Below, piece by piece: positions 1 through 13,700 of a DNA stretch of 64,000 nucleotides. Made by a program: the position numbers and the translations under genes. The notes below the pieces were generated by a model. The model had not been told where the DNA came from, ran no database searches, and saw only the letters and a list, made by a program, of their open reading frames with translations. How positions within the stretch are numbered: position 1 is the first letter of the stretch; each line of letters starts with the position of its first letter. Source of the DNA: Symbiodinium natans. Its lineage: Eukaryota > Sar > Dinophyceae > Suessiales > Symbiodiniaceae. The stretch spans positions 239,501 to 303,500 of the forward strand of contig CAJNDS010002135.1 of NCBI GenBank assembly GCA_905221605.1. Direction: 5' to 3'.

Positions 1-900
1 CCGAAGGTGTTGAGGACAGAGGCCAATCACTGTTTTTGTTAGACGACGTCTTGAGGCTGGGGAAGCCAGCTCGCCCACCCTGCACTGATCCAGAAGTTGC
101 TGATACTCCTTCCCATTTCTGCCTCTTGGGCAGCAGAGTTGGCATGATCTCAGACGCATCCCCGGTGCAGAAGGCTGGCACAGCCAAGGTTTGTGCTGCG
201 GCAACAGTGTACAGCAGCAACCTGGAAGCATGATGGATTGCTGCAGCCTTCACATCATCTTTTGCATAGTGAGAACCAAACGAAAGGGAAGTCCTTTTCT
301 ATGGACAGGAAGGAACGAGGAGAGGGAGAACCAAGAGAACGATGGACACAGTGAAATTGAAGTAGACGGAGAGAAAGCAGGAGCAACAGCCAGAAAGGCT
401 GGACAGAAATCATCAACACCAGGTCAACAGAAAGAACGATCAGCAAATAGCCATGCGCATTGACACTCCGAGAGGAACGACGTGAAGCAAACAACAGAAG
501 TGAGATAAGATGGGCAGCAAAACATCAACACAGTATAACACAGTCAGAAAGAAAGAGGCAAACGAAGAACTACCGCACCGAAAGAATAAGGCCCTGCCCA
601 ACATGTCAACAGATGGCAGACAAACCATCTTCGGCCTGTAGATAGAGACCTTAAGGAACTTGCCGAGTTTCTGTGAACATAGTGAGGAACTCTCTGATCA
701 TGCAAGAAAGTTCACGGCATAGAGTTTTTCCCTCGCGACTTTTGTCTGTGATGCTGAGGTTACATGTGCATCGGGGAGGAGTGTCTGCTTCGTGAGGATG
801 TGGCTGACACAGTTATTGGTTCATGCGCCGCTGACCATGAGTTGGATGCTTGTAGCAGCGTCTGGCCTTTGTAGGTTGTGAAGTATGCGCTTATGGCGGC
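1..900. other. No supported gene
   Basis: Short overlapping frames occur on both strands but none shows a family motif or convincing coding character. I see no RNA gene or repeat here. Confidence 0.4.
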
Positions 901-1039
901 ATTTACTGGTTGCCGCCTGGCTTAGCACATGTGTTTGGTCCTTCTTTCACAGAGAGTTGCTGCATGCTTTCTAGATGAATCTTAAGGTTTTGCTGGCCTG
1001 GTGGGTATCGGAGGCCGGGACGATGAGCACCACACGATC

Positions 1040-1740
1040 TGTGAGTGAAGGCAGCAAACACACTGGCAGGTGGGCTCATCTTCAGCCCCTTCTTCCTCTT
1101 GATGGGCGTGGATCCGTCAGTGGCCGTCGCTACTTCCTCGACATGCACCTTCGGCTGCGAAGCTCATGGAACATCGAGTTTCTCCTTCCCAGCCTCCCTA
1201 GGTTTTCCTGTGCACGTTTGGGTGCCCGATCGAAGGTGTCATCTTTACGTCGGCCTCCACTACCTTTCAGTATCTGCTCACAGGGCGAATTATCATGTCA
1301 CTGGCTCTTTTCTATGGGGTCGCTTGGCTCCGAATATGCAACCCACCGAAGCCTTCCCAGAAGGCCCAAGCCTCCCAAAAGGATGTGCATCAAAATCCAG
1401 GCAACCTTCGGTTGCAGTCCAAGGTGTGCAACCTGGCGGCCTCTTACTGTGGCACATCCCTGGTCCTCAAACTCCAGGAGATGTTCCCCAACCGCCGTTC
1501 GGTGGTTTCGGGCATTGTCCAAGGCCCAGAGAGCTTTTCCATGCTTTCGGACGGTTCTTCCTTGCGATTGGTACGTTGCAAGATGAGGTGACTGTGGCCG
1601 TGCTGCTTAGTGCAGCCCTGGTGGCTGCGAAGCTTGTGACTATGTGATGGCGAGTTCTTGATCGTAGGCACAAGTGGTGTTTTCGATGACACCCAGCCAG
1701 CTGCAGCGTCGAAGATCACGCCAACATAATCCACTTGGAG
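1040..1740 (-). CDS. Weak candidate minus-strand exons
   Basis: I do not recognise a family. Read on the minus strand, about 1060-1155 encodes a hydrophilic Lys-rich piece (KVHVEEVATATDG, then PIKRKKGLK), and about 1670-1735 encodes a piece with VDYVGVIFDAAAGWVS. Their composition is more protein-like than the overlapping + frames, which are about 200 codons long but rich in Cys, Pro and Trp. An in-frame TGA lies upstream of the first piece, so it would have to be an exon edge. If real, this would be a minus-strand gene beside plus-strand genes. Confidence is low, and a chance open frame is a fair alternative. Confidence 0.2.
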
Positions 1741-2130
1741 ATGAGACGAAGAAGGTGAGGGGCGACCGATTCAACTCACCACGAAGGCTGCGATTCAACA
1801 TCGTGGAGTGGCTTGTTCAGAGGCTGCAGAGAGGTCGCAGGCTGGGCGCCATCCGGTACCCCGGCCAAAAATGCCTTTGCTTCATGTGATCTTGCAAGAG
1901 TTGCTCGTGAGCCGTCCCATGCCAACCTTCTCTTCTGGGATCGAGCAGTCTCCTGGCCTCCTGAGCAGTACAGACACACACGCTACCGCTACCGGTAGCG
2001 CAGCGCAGCGCAGCGCCGCGTAGCTCAGAAGCGGACTTGAAGAGACGGCTAAGCCTGCCATAAGCCATGTCAAAGCCTTGAAACTCGTGGTTCCTGTCCT
2101 CCGAGCTGGGGGACCCTTTCTGCCATGGCC

Positions 2131-2190
2131 TCACTGCGGTCGGCCTCGCTGCGGTCAGCCTCGCCGCGGTCAGCGTCGCCGCGGTCGCCG
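2131..2190. repeat. 15-bp minisatellite, four copies
   Basis: Four tandem 15-bp units with consensus TCGCYGCGGTCAGCC, each differing by one to three bases. Just upstream, at 1981-2022, lies a short GCTACC / GCGCA simple repeat. Confidence 0.7.
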
Positions 2191-2199
2191 TCGAAGGCT

Positions 2200-4095
2200 G
2201 CGGTCGACTTCGAGGCACCAGTAGGTTGGGGATGTGAAGTTGAGTTTCAGGAAGGTTCCAAAATCCAAAGGGGCAAGATGAATCTGGCAAATATCTGATA
2301 ACGCTGTCAGCTTGAAGGGATGTGGATCCACTGTGGATCCTGTCATCAGGTGCCTAAACGTAATACGCGCCACTGACACCGAGAGATGATTGTGGTGAGA
2401 AGTCGGCCAGCAAGGAAGAGACTCGGAGGGACAGGTCGCATCCTATCGCACCTCCACATGGCAGTCACAGCCATATCCATAGCCTGCCTTTGACTGAAAG
2501 GAAGATCTGCCTGGGTACTACCTCATTGTCCATAACAATGCAGCTGTGAGATCGAGCTCGTCTAGAGCTCAGATGGCAAATGCTGGCGAGACATTCTAGA
2601 TGTGGGGAGGTTGACTGTGATTGATGTGCAGCAAGCCAGGTCTTTGGATTCGCCAGTGGCCCGGAAGCCCAGCTGTACGCAGCTCCAGACTTGGGAGGCT
2701 CCAGACTTGGCAACGAACTGGATCGGAGGTCGCGCAGCTGGCGGCTGGCGAGGTTGTCCATGTCCTAGAGGCCACGTGGCTCAGCAGTCAGACTCAGCCC
2801 CAAAGTTTTCCACCGACTTGGCCCCTGGTCACAGTCAGACTTGCAGGAAGGGCCCTTGGGGCTTGAGGTCTTGCGATCAGGGTTGAGGATCTCTTTACCA
2901 CCATCACTCCCTTTCGGGGTGCTCACTACTTCGAACGTATCCATCCTCGACAGGGTCTGATCAGGCTTTGGAAGCCACTAGATCGATGCCCAAACATAAA
3001 GAAGTTCAGAAATACTTTTCTTGGCCACTGCGCCAAGCTCTTTGCAAGTTGAGCTGTGGTTGCTGAGTTGCCGCGAAGGTCCTGCCAATGCCGCACGTCG
3101 ACAGAGCCGGGACCCCGACTGGGGCTCGGGGGTCAAAAAGCAGCACAGCTGCATTCCCTCCCATGCAGATGTATTCTGTGCCGCGAGCTCGCAGTAAGTA
3201 CTGTGCATGGATTTCCGGCAGATGTTGCCTGGAGTTCGTCGCAGCAGACTCCGCTCGTACCCACATGCGCTTGGTGCCTGCAATGCAGTCATGGCCGGTG
3301 TGGACGTTTTGTGTATCTGCAATCGGAGCCCGGTATCATCCGGAGCTTAGCTCCTGCAAGGACATAATTCTGGCGCCATCACTGGAATTCTGATAGAAGA
3401 GTGAGCCTACTTGTGGGCCCCAATTGTTGGACTAAGCTGACTGTTTCTTTTGGTGTCGGAACCTTCTTGCGGTCCTTTGCCGCGTTTGCCACCGCGGCCT
3501 TGGCTTAGCCCCACACTTTTTGAGTCGTCATGCGAAGGATCAATGTCCATCGAGCCTCAGGTCAGGGCGAAGATCGACAATCCGAGCGGGTGGATTTCAC
3601 TGCTCGAGACGAAGGCTCGGGCCGTAACACGGGTGTTTGCAGAAGTTCCAAGACCACGGAGCCTTAGGCACATCCTCTGAAGATCCTAAGCCTTGCTCCC
3701 TCATGCTCTGCGCTTGTGTCTGTTTCCCTGAAGGATGGTTATCGGTGGGCGATAAAGCAGGCTCGCAACAGCGGAGGTACTTTCGTATTCCTACCAGCCT
3801 ATCGGGGCAAGGGCATAGGTGAAGGCCTGTAAAGGCATTCAGGCAGGACTGGGGCAGAAGTGTTGAGCCTCTTCGTGCCAGAATTGATCTAGCAGCCTAG
3901 CATCATTCTGTAGTTTGGGCAGCCATGATCAAAGTATGAACCCCAACCCCAGAATGCTAGCTCCTCACCAGGCTGGGGCCCCAAAGGACGCATGGGCCCT
4001 GAAGAAGGCAGGGGGCGGTGAAGGTTGGAAAAGGTTTCTGCAAGGACTTGGGGCAGGGTACACGAGTGTACATGTTTTGTTGAGTTCATCGCGGT
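2200..4095. other. No supported gene; one possible exon
   Basis: Mostly no coding signal that I can defend. One + strand piece at about 3543-3645 reads MSIEPQVRAKIDN, then PSGWISLLETKARAVTRVF. It has a domain-like composition and could be an exon of the coiled-coil gene just downstream. The rest shows nothing. Confidence 0.3.
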
Positions 4096-4102
4096 GCCGA
4101 CT

Positions 4103-7100
4103 CGAAAGATGAACCGCACTTCTCCTCTGCCGAGGCGCAGCTTGTGGCAGAGGTGAAGAGACGTGATGCCGAGCTGCCGCATGGTCGCAAAGTGAAGTAC
4201 TCCTGCATCTCGGGCAAATGAAGCCGTGCCCTTCTCTCCTGTTGTGTTCAACGGTTGTCCACTGCCACGTGTGAGTTTCACAGTGCAGTTAGCAGGCAGT
4301 ACTGGCTCGCTGTGGCTGAGAGGCACTGGGTGGGTTGTGCATGCTATGCTGTGGTGTTCAACCCTTCTTGCGGAGAGGCAGACATGCCTGTAAAGCAACA
4401 TGTCCGGAGAATCTGCTGCTTAGTCACTATCCTACCCATCCCGAGGCTGGCCATACACTCTTGAAACAGCATGACGATGAAGCTACTGCGCAGGTTGCGG
4501 GCCGAACACCAGCGCTCCCTGCAAAGCACAGAGGAGATTGCTGCAGATGTGGAGGCGACAGCAGGGGGTAGCTTGCACCCTGGGTGAACACAGCTTTTTC
4601 TGGTTGGATCGATGTCTGGGCTTTGTTTGACACAGTTCGCTTCAATACCATCTGTTGCCGACACGAGACTCTGTAGACTTCTTGAAGGCGCGCGTCCTGA
4701 AGGGGTACCGCGTGCCAGCAGCCCAGAGTACCATCATGTACCACGCTCGAGGGCTGGATTGCTTGCTCGCATTGTCTTTACTCTTTGGGCCCCAGAAAGC
4801 AAAGGTCCGAGTGGAGTTCCAGCGGGCAGCCAGCCACGCCCTTTTCTCATTCTGAGAAGGCCAGCGCCCTGGGCTTGCTCCAGTTGCTCAATCTGCTCAA
4901 ATGGTGGCTTCCGAAATGAGGGTACCTTTATCGGGGTCCTTATTTTTCAGGGAATCCTACTCTTTTGGGGGTCTATTTCAGGGGTCCCCCGTGTTCGTAA
5001 ACCCCCCAAATCGAATCTATCCTTGCAACGCTCCTTCGGGTCCTAGGCAGTGCAGATGCAGACGTTGGCGATGAAACTTGGCCATGGCCCGAGAGCGACT
5101 CCGGATGCATGGTGGCAGGTATCCCGAAGCGCCCAACCTGACACGCTGGGATAACCCTAAAACCCCAAAGCAGTGCTCAAAACGCAATCAACCAAGGTAC
5201 CTGTTGCCGGTTGCTTCCCTCTGCCTTTTCATACCTTAACTCAATTCCAATCAAGTCCTCGATTTTTTGTAGAGATGTACAACGGAAAGCACCGGATCAG
5301 GCTGACACGGCCTTTCAGTGAACCCCAGGCACCCTGGGTCCCTATCCCGGTCCTTGTGGTCCGCCCGGTCCTGCGCCGCAACCTCGGGTGTTCGAGGTCC
5401 AGCACAGAAGGGAGATGAAAGAGACAATGTGTATCATGAAGGGTACCCACTTATCACAACTGCAGCACTCGCTTAAGGCTGGCAGATCAGAAGAGTTCGC
5501 TGCCGGAGGTCGGGTGGATGTGTCTTGCGTCTTGTGTCTTGTGTGTGAGTGCGTGTGTATGTGTATGTGTGGTGTTTGTTTTGTGTGTGCTGTCTGTGCT
5601 CAGGCGGCTCCGACAGACCCAAACTACCAAGTGCCCGCAGGGCTGCCGCCGGGATCGAAGGCCGCTCGAGACCTCCACACACTCCGGTAAAACTAGGAAC
5701 TGCAATGAAACTACAGGAACCCTTGGCCACAGAATCCCAGATAATGCGTGACGGCGGCGGGGTCCCTTTTGGCACAATCTTGGCAGCATGAGGTAGTGGG
5801 CTTCCGCAGGGTGCCATCGCCGCAAACAAAGGACGAGTTCAAGGACGCGGGCCCAAAGCCTTGCGGGGCCTGTTCGTTGCTCATGAACCAACACCTTCAC
5901 CTCGGCATGGAACACATGCTCTTTATCTGCTGCTGAATGTGGCTTGTTGCACGGCATATCGGGATCGGCAGGCATCATGCTTTGCTGATCTCTCGGTCTG
6001 TGGCAGGAGATGCCGCAGGTGGCTTCCATTTGCAGACTTTTCCACGGGAAGCTGCTCCACACTGTAGTGATGTCAGATGCTTGTCACCTGCAGCCAGAAT
6101 GTTTCGCGCAGGCATCTGGTCGGGTTGTTCACTCGAATGCCATCTTGCAGCCTGCCCCTTATGCAGTTCTCGACCCAAGAGAAAGTTGTCTGCTTGTGTT
6201 TGTTGGGTGCCATTATGTATCAAAGGCCGAGCCGCGTCTACTCCACGCAGCCAGGAGATGTTCATCAGAGCGAGGGTGTGTGCGCAAGCCGGTGAAGGAG
6301 AGAACGAGAGAGAGAGCGTATGTCCTTCATTTTTAGGCGTAGACACTGGCGATTTGGAGCTACACTAGCTTGCCGAGTAATGTGAAATCCTTGTTTCAGC
6401 ACACAAGGACAAGCGAGGGGACTCACGAACCTAGCATCAGAACGCTGATGCAGTCGCAGGAGAACTGTCCATAAAAGCAATCCGGCTCCACTCATGAAAC
6501 GGACCAGATCCAACCTGCTCCTGGTACGAGCAGCGACATCCAGTCGCTTTCTGGTCCGTACCGGGTAGGGGGAAGATTTTTTAGGCTTCGATACATCGCG
6601 ATACATCGCGATCTGCATTGTCTCGGAACAGGGTATTTGTGCTTCTGCACCGTCACAGATAAAGCACCAACCATGAAGATCATCGAATTTCTGGGAAAGC
6701 TTGTGCACACGCTGGATACAACCTCCCTCACGCCTGACTTTGAGCCGCCTAAGCGTCGTCATGCCGAGAGATGTACTGGCGACTTATTATTCCCGGCGCA
6801 TCAGCTCGTACGCGTGGCCAACGCGGCACCTTGTGCCGAATCGTCTTGCGGTCAGAAAGCTTGAAGAATGCTCCTCATCTCCCTCTTGTGGGCCACGCGC
6901 AGTTGCCCGAGCTTCAACAAATATGCTTGAACCCATCTAGTGACCGATTGCACACTTGCATGAACAAGAACAGCAGGCCCGAAGATTGGCCAAGACTGAA
7001 CTTCTGAAAGCCTGGAGAGCAAGTTGTCTTTGTTGTTTTGTCTCCCGATTTGCAGGTACCCGATCGTGCGAGCGCCCATGGGCGTGGCAGCGAACTTGCT

Positions 7101-9340
7101 TGACAGGCTGGTGTCTGCTCTCGTTCAGTTGCTCACATCCTTTGCATGGGTGCTCCTTGGGCAGGCCCTTGACCCAGGCAAGTGCTGCAAACTGGACTGC
7201 CCCTGCAGACTTCGGGGAGGCCATTCGTATCGAGACGCCAGGGGCGCATGACATGGGTCAGTGCCACTGTTTCAGCTTAAGTCACGTGTTCGGCATTATC
7301 GCGGCAAAGTGCCGTGAGAGGAATCCGTTTGCAAATCCACCGCAGGGTCGAAGCTTCATCCGAACAGTCTCTGAACCTGAGCCACGAGCTGAGACCGATT
7401 CTCACCACACTTCCTCAAGTTCTTGCTCTGAAGTATCACCGACAAGACGTGCGACGACGGGTTTTGAGATGCACCCTGGTCAATTGGCGGAGTCTTCAGG
7501 TCGCACTCAGACATCAGTCAGCCTCTGAGGGGGGGTGTCTTGAAGCTGAGGACGCCTCACTCTGTGCAACTCACGATATTTGAAGCAGCCCTTGAGACTT
7601 GACACGTGGATAAAGCTGCTTGCACAAGGCCAAAGGCCTATGGCAAAGAAGCAGGAGGAAGGGGTTTGCTTGAAAAGTTGTCGTGTCATGATGTTCGGGG
7701 GTGTACCACTTAGGAGCGTTGTAGATTCCACATGATCCAGGCATCCGCCTTTGCAGACGAAGCAGCGCGTGCGATCGCAGCTCGGCTAGCAAGTTGCTTG
7801 TGAAACACCTGAAGCTAAGTCTAGATACTTCTGCTTCTGCGATGAATGATCCCAGCTTAGTTCTTGCCCAGACTCCAAGACCCGCATCGTTGATTGGGAT
7901 GACAAGTCGGAAGCCTCTGCCTGCAAAGGTCAGCCTCCTGCATGGACCCTCCTCGCAGTGAGAGGGAACGAGTACTCGAAATGGCAACCTTACGTCCTGC
8001 TAATGCTGAGGTTTGGTTGATCACATTCTTGCGCGGTTAAGTATTAGCCGTTGCCCTGCACATGCCAAGTTAGGCAGACTAATTTCAGCGTAACACACAC
8101 ACACAATGTACATGGCACTTGCGTATTGAATTGTTGATGGATTTGATACTCTGTTGTCAAAGACTTGGTTGAAGCGTGCGCAGCCTGTAGTGCCACAGGA
8201 AATGCGCAGGACCGGTGCTGCAGGCGAACTCCAGCTTGCGTCGGTTGCGTGGCAAGAAATTGGAATAACACGCGTCTTATGGCTATGGCGTGCCCAGTTT
8301 CCTCCGCGTCACAAGCCAGGCCGCACATTGTCATTTGTGCGTATGCCATTGGTGTCCTCGAACCCTCCTTGCAGTTTGAGCGCATTAAGTTCGTGTTGCC
8401 GACTTCTTGATGTCTTGGTGTGGAGACCACTGTGCGGCCAACTGAAGGGATCTCGCGATTGTTAAGGGTTGGGCACTGTTTCAGCTGTGCAACACATTGA
8501 GGGAGGGGATGCTCGTGACAACATCCCTCAACCTGTGCTTGGCCTTGCAGCTGCTGGCGGCTCCACAGTGAGCATGCCTTTTACATACAGAGATAGATAG
8601 ACCGCTCCTGCCGACAAGACAAGGCCGGCTGTACAGGGCTGTATTTGCCCGATGGCGGGTTGAGTTCGTGGTGAGAGCTTAAGGAGCGCGTAGGGGGCAT
8701 AGCGTGCATAGAGCCGAGCTTGCAGGCTGTGTGCACCTTGTGCCAGCCGCTGCCGTCTTGCACGGTGCCCAGCTGATGGCTGCCAAGCAATGAGGGACTG
8801 CTTGAGTTGCTGGTGTTTGTTGTGAGTCTTCTGTAGGCTGCGTAGGTTTGTCCTGGTGAGGTAGCCATGGGGCAGGTCATGGGCATCATCATCGGTGCTT
8901 TCTCTCAGGTCCGCAAGTGACACGCAGAATCACAGATCTGTTGTTTGACACCTCATCGTGGTGGGATCGGATGGCAGATGTCCGCACCCATTCAAGAATA
9001 AAAGGCTCAGCACGACCCGTTGGAGAACCTGCGGCTGGCGGTGGAGCGTGCAGAGGCTGCAGGCGTCGAGCAGGACGCATGGTGTGTATTCTTCCAATAC
9101 TAATGCAAAACTGCAGGCATACGCAAAGTCCCTGGAACTCGGTATAAGCAGTACCTGGAGGATACGCTCGATGATGTGAGGACGAAGCTTGCAGAGCTGG
9201 AGAACGAGGTCGGCAAGGACCGCAGCTGGGGCAGATGTCTGTGCTGGGGTAATGTTTGCACGAACAGTTGGCCAAGATAATTAGGGCGGTGGAAAAGGCG
9301 TACTGGATGATCGCAGACTCCGACAAGTCTGGTGACTCGC
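4103..9340 (+). CDS. Coiled-coil protein gene, scattered exons
   Basis: No named family is recognised. A chain of + strand pieces has strong helical, charged composition. 4103-4220 includes SSAEAQLVAEVKRRDAEL. 4477-4568 includes MKLLRRLRAEHQRSL and STEEIAADVEA. 6947-7030 includes HEQEQQARRLAKTELLKAWR. 9008-9082 includes DPLENLRLAVERAEAAG. 9151-9235 includes YLEDTLDDVRTKLAELENEV. 9259-9330 includes EQLAKIIRAVEKAYWMIADS. Weaker pieces lie at about 7400-7510 and 7740-7795. Alternating stretches without coding signal are taken as introns. The LLKAWR motif recalls the spaced-Trp helical repeats of Sfi1-like centrosomal proteins, but that is only a resemblance. The pieces could belong to more than one gene, or to the N-terminal part of the WD40 gene that follows. 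Start and stop are unknown. Confidence 0.45.
4906..5000. mobile_element. Family B inverted-repeat element, copy 1
   Basis: About 95 bp closely matching 51840-51945. Shared blocks include TTCCGAAAT, GGGTACC, GGGGTCCTTATT and GGGAATCCTACTCTTT. The left end (GGCTTCCGAAA) and right end (TTCGTAAACCCCCC) are imperfect inverted repeats. It carries no coding sequence, so it is a MITE-like non-autonomous element by inference. Confidence 0.6.
5530..5605. repeat. GT-rich microsatellite
   Basis: Imperfect (GT)n tract running into CTGTGCTCAG, which looks like a 3' splice acceptor. A similar arrangement occurs at 58170-58210. Confidence 0.6.
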
Positions 9341-10736
9341 GGCTGTCAGTTCCGACTGCCTTTCACAGGAGCTTTCGATCTCGGTTCGGCATGCTGTAAG
9401 TGGCGAGACGCTCACAGTGGTGCGGCCGCGGCAACAGAACCCACATGGATTTTTAAGTGCAATCATGTGCCATGACCTCATGCGCCATCATGCTGTCCAT
9501 AAATATGGAGCTTGAGAGTTTTTGCTCGTTCAATGGCCTGGTTGTGACAGGTTGTGGAAGCATTTTGTTTGCAACAGCTGCTGGTAGACTGCCAGGTACG
9601 AGCACGACCGTCAGACACGCCTGCCTACCTACGAGAACATGTGCTGAGAGCTACCGGTATGGAGCCCAGGTCTTCATTGCATCCCTAAGATCCACGCTTC
9701 ATCCTTCAGCTCTTTAAAGAACCTTAGCGAGGAGCACTATCACATACGGAGTGCTTAGGGGGGGTGTGGGGAAAGGCCTTGGAAAGGTCCGCTTGCAACT
9801 TGCTTCAAGGTGACGGAGGCGTCGCTCTCCACTTCCTCTTCCAGTCGCAGGCGCCGCAGGGACTGCTTCCGACCGGGTCTGACGCTGCGCCCGTCTGCGT
9901 TCAGTCTTGCAGGCAAATTGCAGGCTTCTGTGCGCTGGTTTACGTGTGCTGGGTGTTTGGTGCTGATCGTGGATATAGCTGCGAGGTGTTGGATGAGAAG
10001 GTCAGCCTCCGAGACTCCGGTCGGGAGCCTGGTCGACCATTCGCTACCAACATTGTGCTCCTCCTACTGGCTCAGAACTACCTCATGTTACCGATACCCA
10101 CCTTCTCTTTGGTCTTCGTCTTGATGTGCGTTTTGATTTTTGGATTAAGCTTTCGGATTGGATGTGCTCATGAAATCCCTCTTCCTTGCTGACCAGCATG
10201 TCTCTCTTTCCTGCTGGCGAGCACGAAGCTTCGGCTGGCCAATATTTCCGAAGAGCCCACAAGAGGCCTTGGAGCTCAAGTGATAGTACCAACATGTCTC
10301 ATGTGCGAAACCGCAAGCAGTGCAAATCTCCAGGGAGCAACGAAATTTGTCTTGCGGGAGCTATGGTCCGTTCTAAGTGTTGCATCCTGGCGTTTCTGGC
10401 GTGTTGTTGGTACTCTCGGGGTTGAGAAAAAACAGAGGCCACAGGCCTGCGTCGTATCGTTTTCCAAAGAAGAGCACCGCTGCTTGGACTCTGTTGAGGC
10501 CTCGTAGATGGTGACACGGTCTTCCTGGTTCAGACGCCCTTGCTCTGCGTGGGAGTCTCAGACACGCCAGGTTGTGGCACGCATGGCATCGTGGTTTCGA
10601 GGGGCTTGTGGGTACGCAGAGTTCAGATTCGGAGCCAACATCTTCAAAGTAGAAGTGGAAGCATCAGGTTGAAGCTTCAAATCGGTGCGCATGCTTTTAC
10701 AGAGTGGATGCTCGCAAACTGTCCTCGCTTTCGCAG

Positions 10737-13700
10737 CTGACCGCGTCCTTCGACGGAACTGCGAGAATATGGTGGGCCCGGCCTGAGTTGATGGGACACC
10801 CTACGTCCGCTGTGCCGTGGTGGAGGGTTGATGGTTTAGGGCTCTGGTTGAGGGAAGCATGTGATCGGACACCGGCTGATCGAGCCATGATGTCAGCATG
10901 AATCTCTTGCGGCTGAAGAAATGCATGGCAGGTCTTAAGGCCTTATTGTTTCTTTTTGGTATTGTCATGAAATCTCGTGGAGCTGGGCTTGAGTTTAGTC
11001 TTTCTTTGGCGGGTAGGGTCGGACATGGTTCGGAAAGCTGCGAGCTATTCATTCTATCATGGCATGGGTGAGGGGGGAGGGGGCAATATTGAACGTTTCA
11101 CAGGAAGCTTCTTCTTTGCGGGTGCGGGGGGTGGGGGCCAAATTGACTGTTTCCAGGGAACCTGTTCTTTTTGGATGGACTCCATCCGCAAGAAGCAAGA
11201 GCAACAGCAGCAGAGTGTGCACATTCCCAGCGTGCATGCGTGCGCGCGGGCGCGTGCGTGTGTGCGCGCGTAACTGTCAGTGCCGCCCTGCAGTGCACTG
11301 GCGCCCACGTCACGCACTTGGACTGGCTTTCGTTGGCCTCGGCTTGCCCCTCGAGTCGTTGTGAAGGGTTGCTGCCGAGAGTATGCTGCCAGGTACTTGC
11401 AAAGTGGTGACTGCCGGAAAATGCTGGTAGCGCGACGAGGAGGGCAGGCACGCGCTGGAAGAGCTCTAAAGGGAGCTTCACGTCAGGTGAATGTTGCAAA
11501 GCGGGCTAACCGATCATGGCGAGGTCCAGTCTGCAACATTTTCGCACGACGGCTTGATCCTGCTCACAGTGTCGCTGGATGGCGAAGGCAAGCTATGGCA
11601 GGGAGCTCGGACCATGCTTGCTTTCTTGATGATCCTTGATGATGCCTGTCTTCGTGGATGCATTCTACCAAAGGTGTCCAGAGAGTGGACGGCTTCTCTG
11701 TGAGCTTAGTGGACAGGCTGGAGGTGTTTTGCCGCTCGGCTGCTTCAGATGTCTTCTGAGGCCACGAGATGAGAGATTCTGGGAATAGAGCGCTGCCATA
11801 GAGGGGTTTGTCAAGTCAAGCTTTGGTGCAGTGAGCATCTGAGGTCGGGTGAGTTCTCAGCCGATAGCAAATGGATTACGGGTGCATCCGATGATTGCAC
11901 CGCTATAGCTCCCTTGGCATGTTTCCGGCGCAGTGCCGTCTACGCATTGACATGCATACGTCCATACAACCGTGCCACACACGCATCCGTAGTTGCAGAC
12001 AGCTTGCCAGCTGTGTTCCCGCACAGATCTCCATGGCCATTAGCCACGTATTTTCTGAGTGTCATTTGTCATCGTCTTCCTTGCCAAGCTGCTTAGTCCC
12101 AGAGATTCCAAGCCGTTGTCACGAAACAGCACAAGTCGCAAACTTTCATCCTCCTTGGACGTTGTCCATACTGGCATTGCCAGGTTTGGAGTGCCGAGAC
12201 GGGCAAATGCTCGCAAGTCCTCTCCGGACATGATGACGATGCCATGCCTGCTCGTTTTGAGTGAAAAGTAATCCACGCAAAGAAATCATGCACTCAAAGC
12301 TCACTCGTGCCACCTGCCCTTATCACTCACGGCGCGCCTAGTAGATGATCTGTGTAGGTCACAGCACCCTTGCCTCCAGGTTAAGTCAGCTGCTTTCTCC
12401 CCGGATGCCTCACTGGTCGTCACAGCTTCCTGTGATGGTGCGGCACCGACAGACTGAATGATGCTACCACAGAGCATGCGATGAGACGTTAACGTAGCTC
12501 GAAGCATGTCGAAGGTCTGCTAATTCGAAGGCCTCTCGTGATGAAGCATGACATGTGTTGTGCTGTGAAGTGGTGTCCAGGTACCGCTGGCCTCTGGATG
12601 GCAGCAGATGGAAGTAGACTTCGATCTTTTGCCAGCGGCCCAATGTTTCTCTTTCCAGCATGATTCCTCGTGTTCTCGGACTTGCGCCCTTGGGAGCTGT
12701 ATCTGCCGAAGAGACGGGCCTTCATTGTTTTATTTGGCACAACTTTTTCTGAAATTTTCGAAGGTTGGACATGACGACGTGGTAGTGGCCTCAGAGCCAC
12801 GAAGTTGCCCTTTGACACCCTACAATGGGGGCCGTGGGGCCGTACTACAGCATGGAGTTCCGTTGAAGTCTCAAGAGCAGCGGTGTGAATGTCACCAAAG
12901 TCGGAGGATGCGTTGCTTAGAGGGTGTCAGGCCTGGACCCTTTTTAGCTCAGCCTTCGTCGCTGAGGTGAAATCAGCAATGTTCTCCTTTGACGGGTTGC
13001 GCATCATCACGGCGTCCATGGACGGAACTGCGCGGGAGAAGAGCTCAGTCTGATGATTGATAGCTTTCGGCAAGTGCGCCTATGTGAAACATGTGCAACC
13101 GGCGATGCTTTTCTTGCTTGTGGCTCATTTTTCTCGCAGGATTGTAAGTCCGCAGCAAGTGCAAAGCCATGCGAAGTCCCTTCACTAACATGGTATCTTG
13201 CTCGGTAGGGGGGGCACCCTCTGCACTTGCCAAACTTTGAGGTTTGGAACGTTGGAACTGGGGAGTGCCTGCAAGTTTTGCAGGGCCACGCCAAGGACAG
13301 ACCCGGGGAACGAATGTGCTTCTGGAAATGTGTGGACATGTCGGGGAAATGTGTGGAAATGTGTAGGCTTTGACAGGTCTTGGTATGTCTTGATGGTCAA
13401 GGGGTCAGTTTTTCTAGAGGTTCTCTGGAGCCCTTGGCCTCAGTTTTTTCAGACAGCTGCAAGCCCAACCGCAGGGTAGTGCTGATAGTGCTGGCAGGCT
13501 GTCAATAGTGCAGCCTTCTCCCCGGACGATACACTGCGGGCTGCTCAAAGTGCTGTCAAAGTTGATCTGATCGGGACAAGCAGATCTGACTTGGCATATC
13601 ATGCAAGACGTAGCTTGAAAGCCGTCACCAAGTTCAACGTGTTCAGGAGAGTACGTTGCAGGCTATGCAACAGGCCCAGCAGCCTACAATCTGATTGTAA

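Noticed and set aside
975-1647. Two overlapping + frames of about 200 codons
   Set aside because: Composition rich in Cys, Trp, Pro and Arg with no motif in either; at most one frame could be real and neither is supported.
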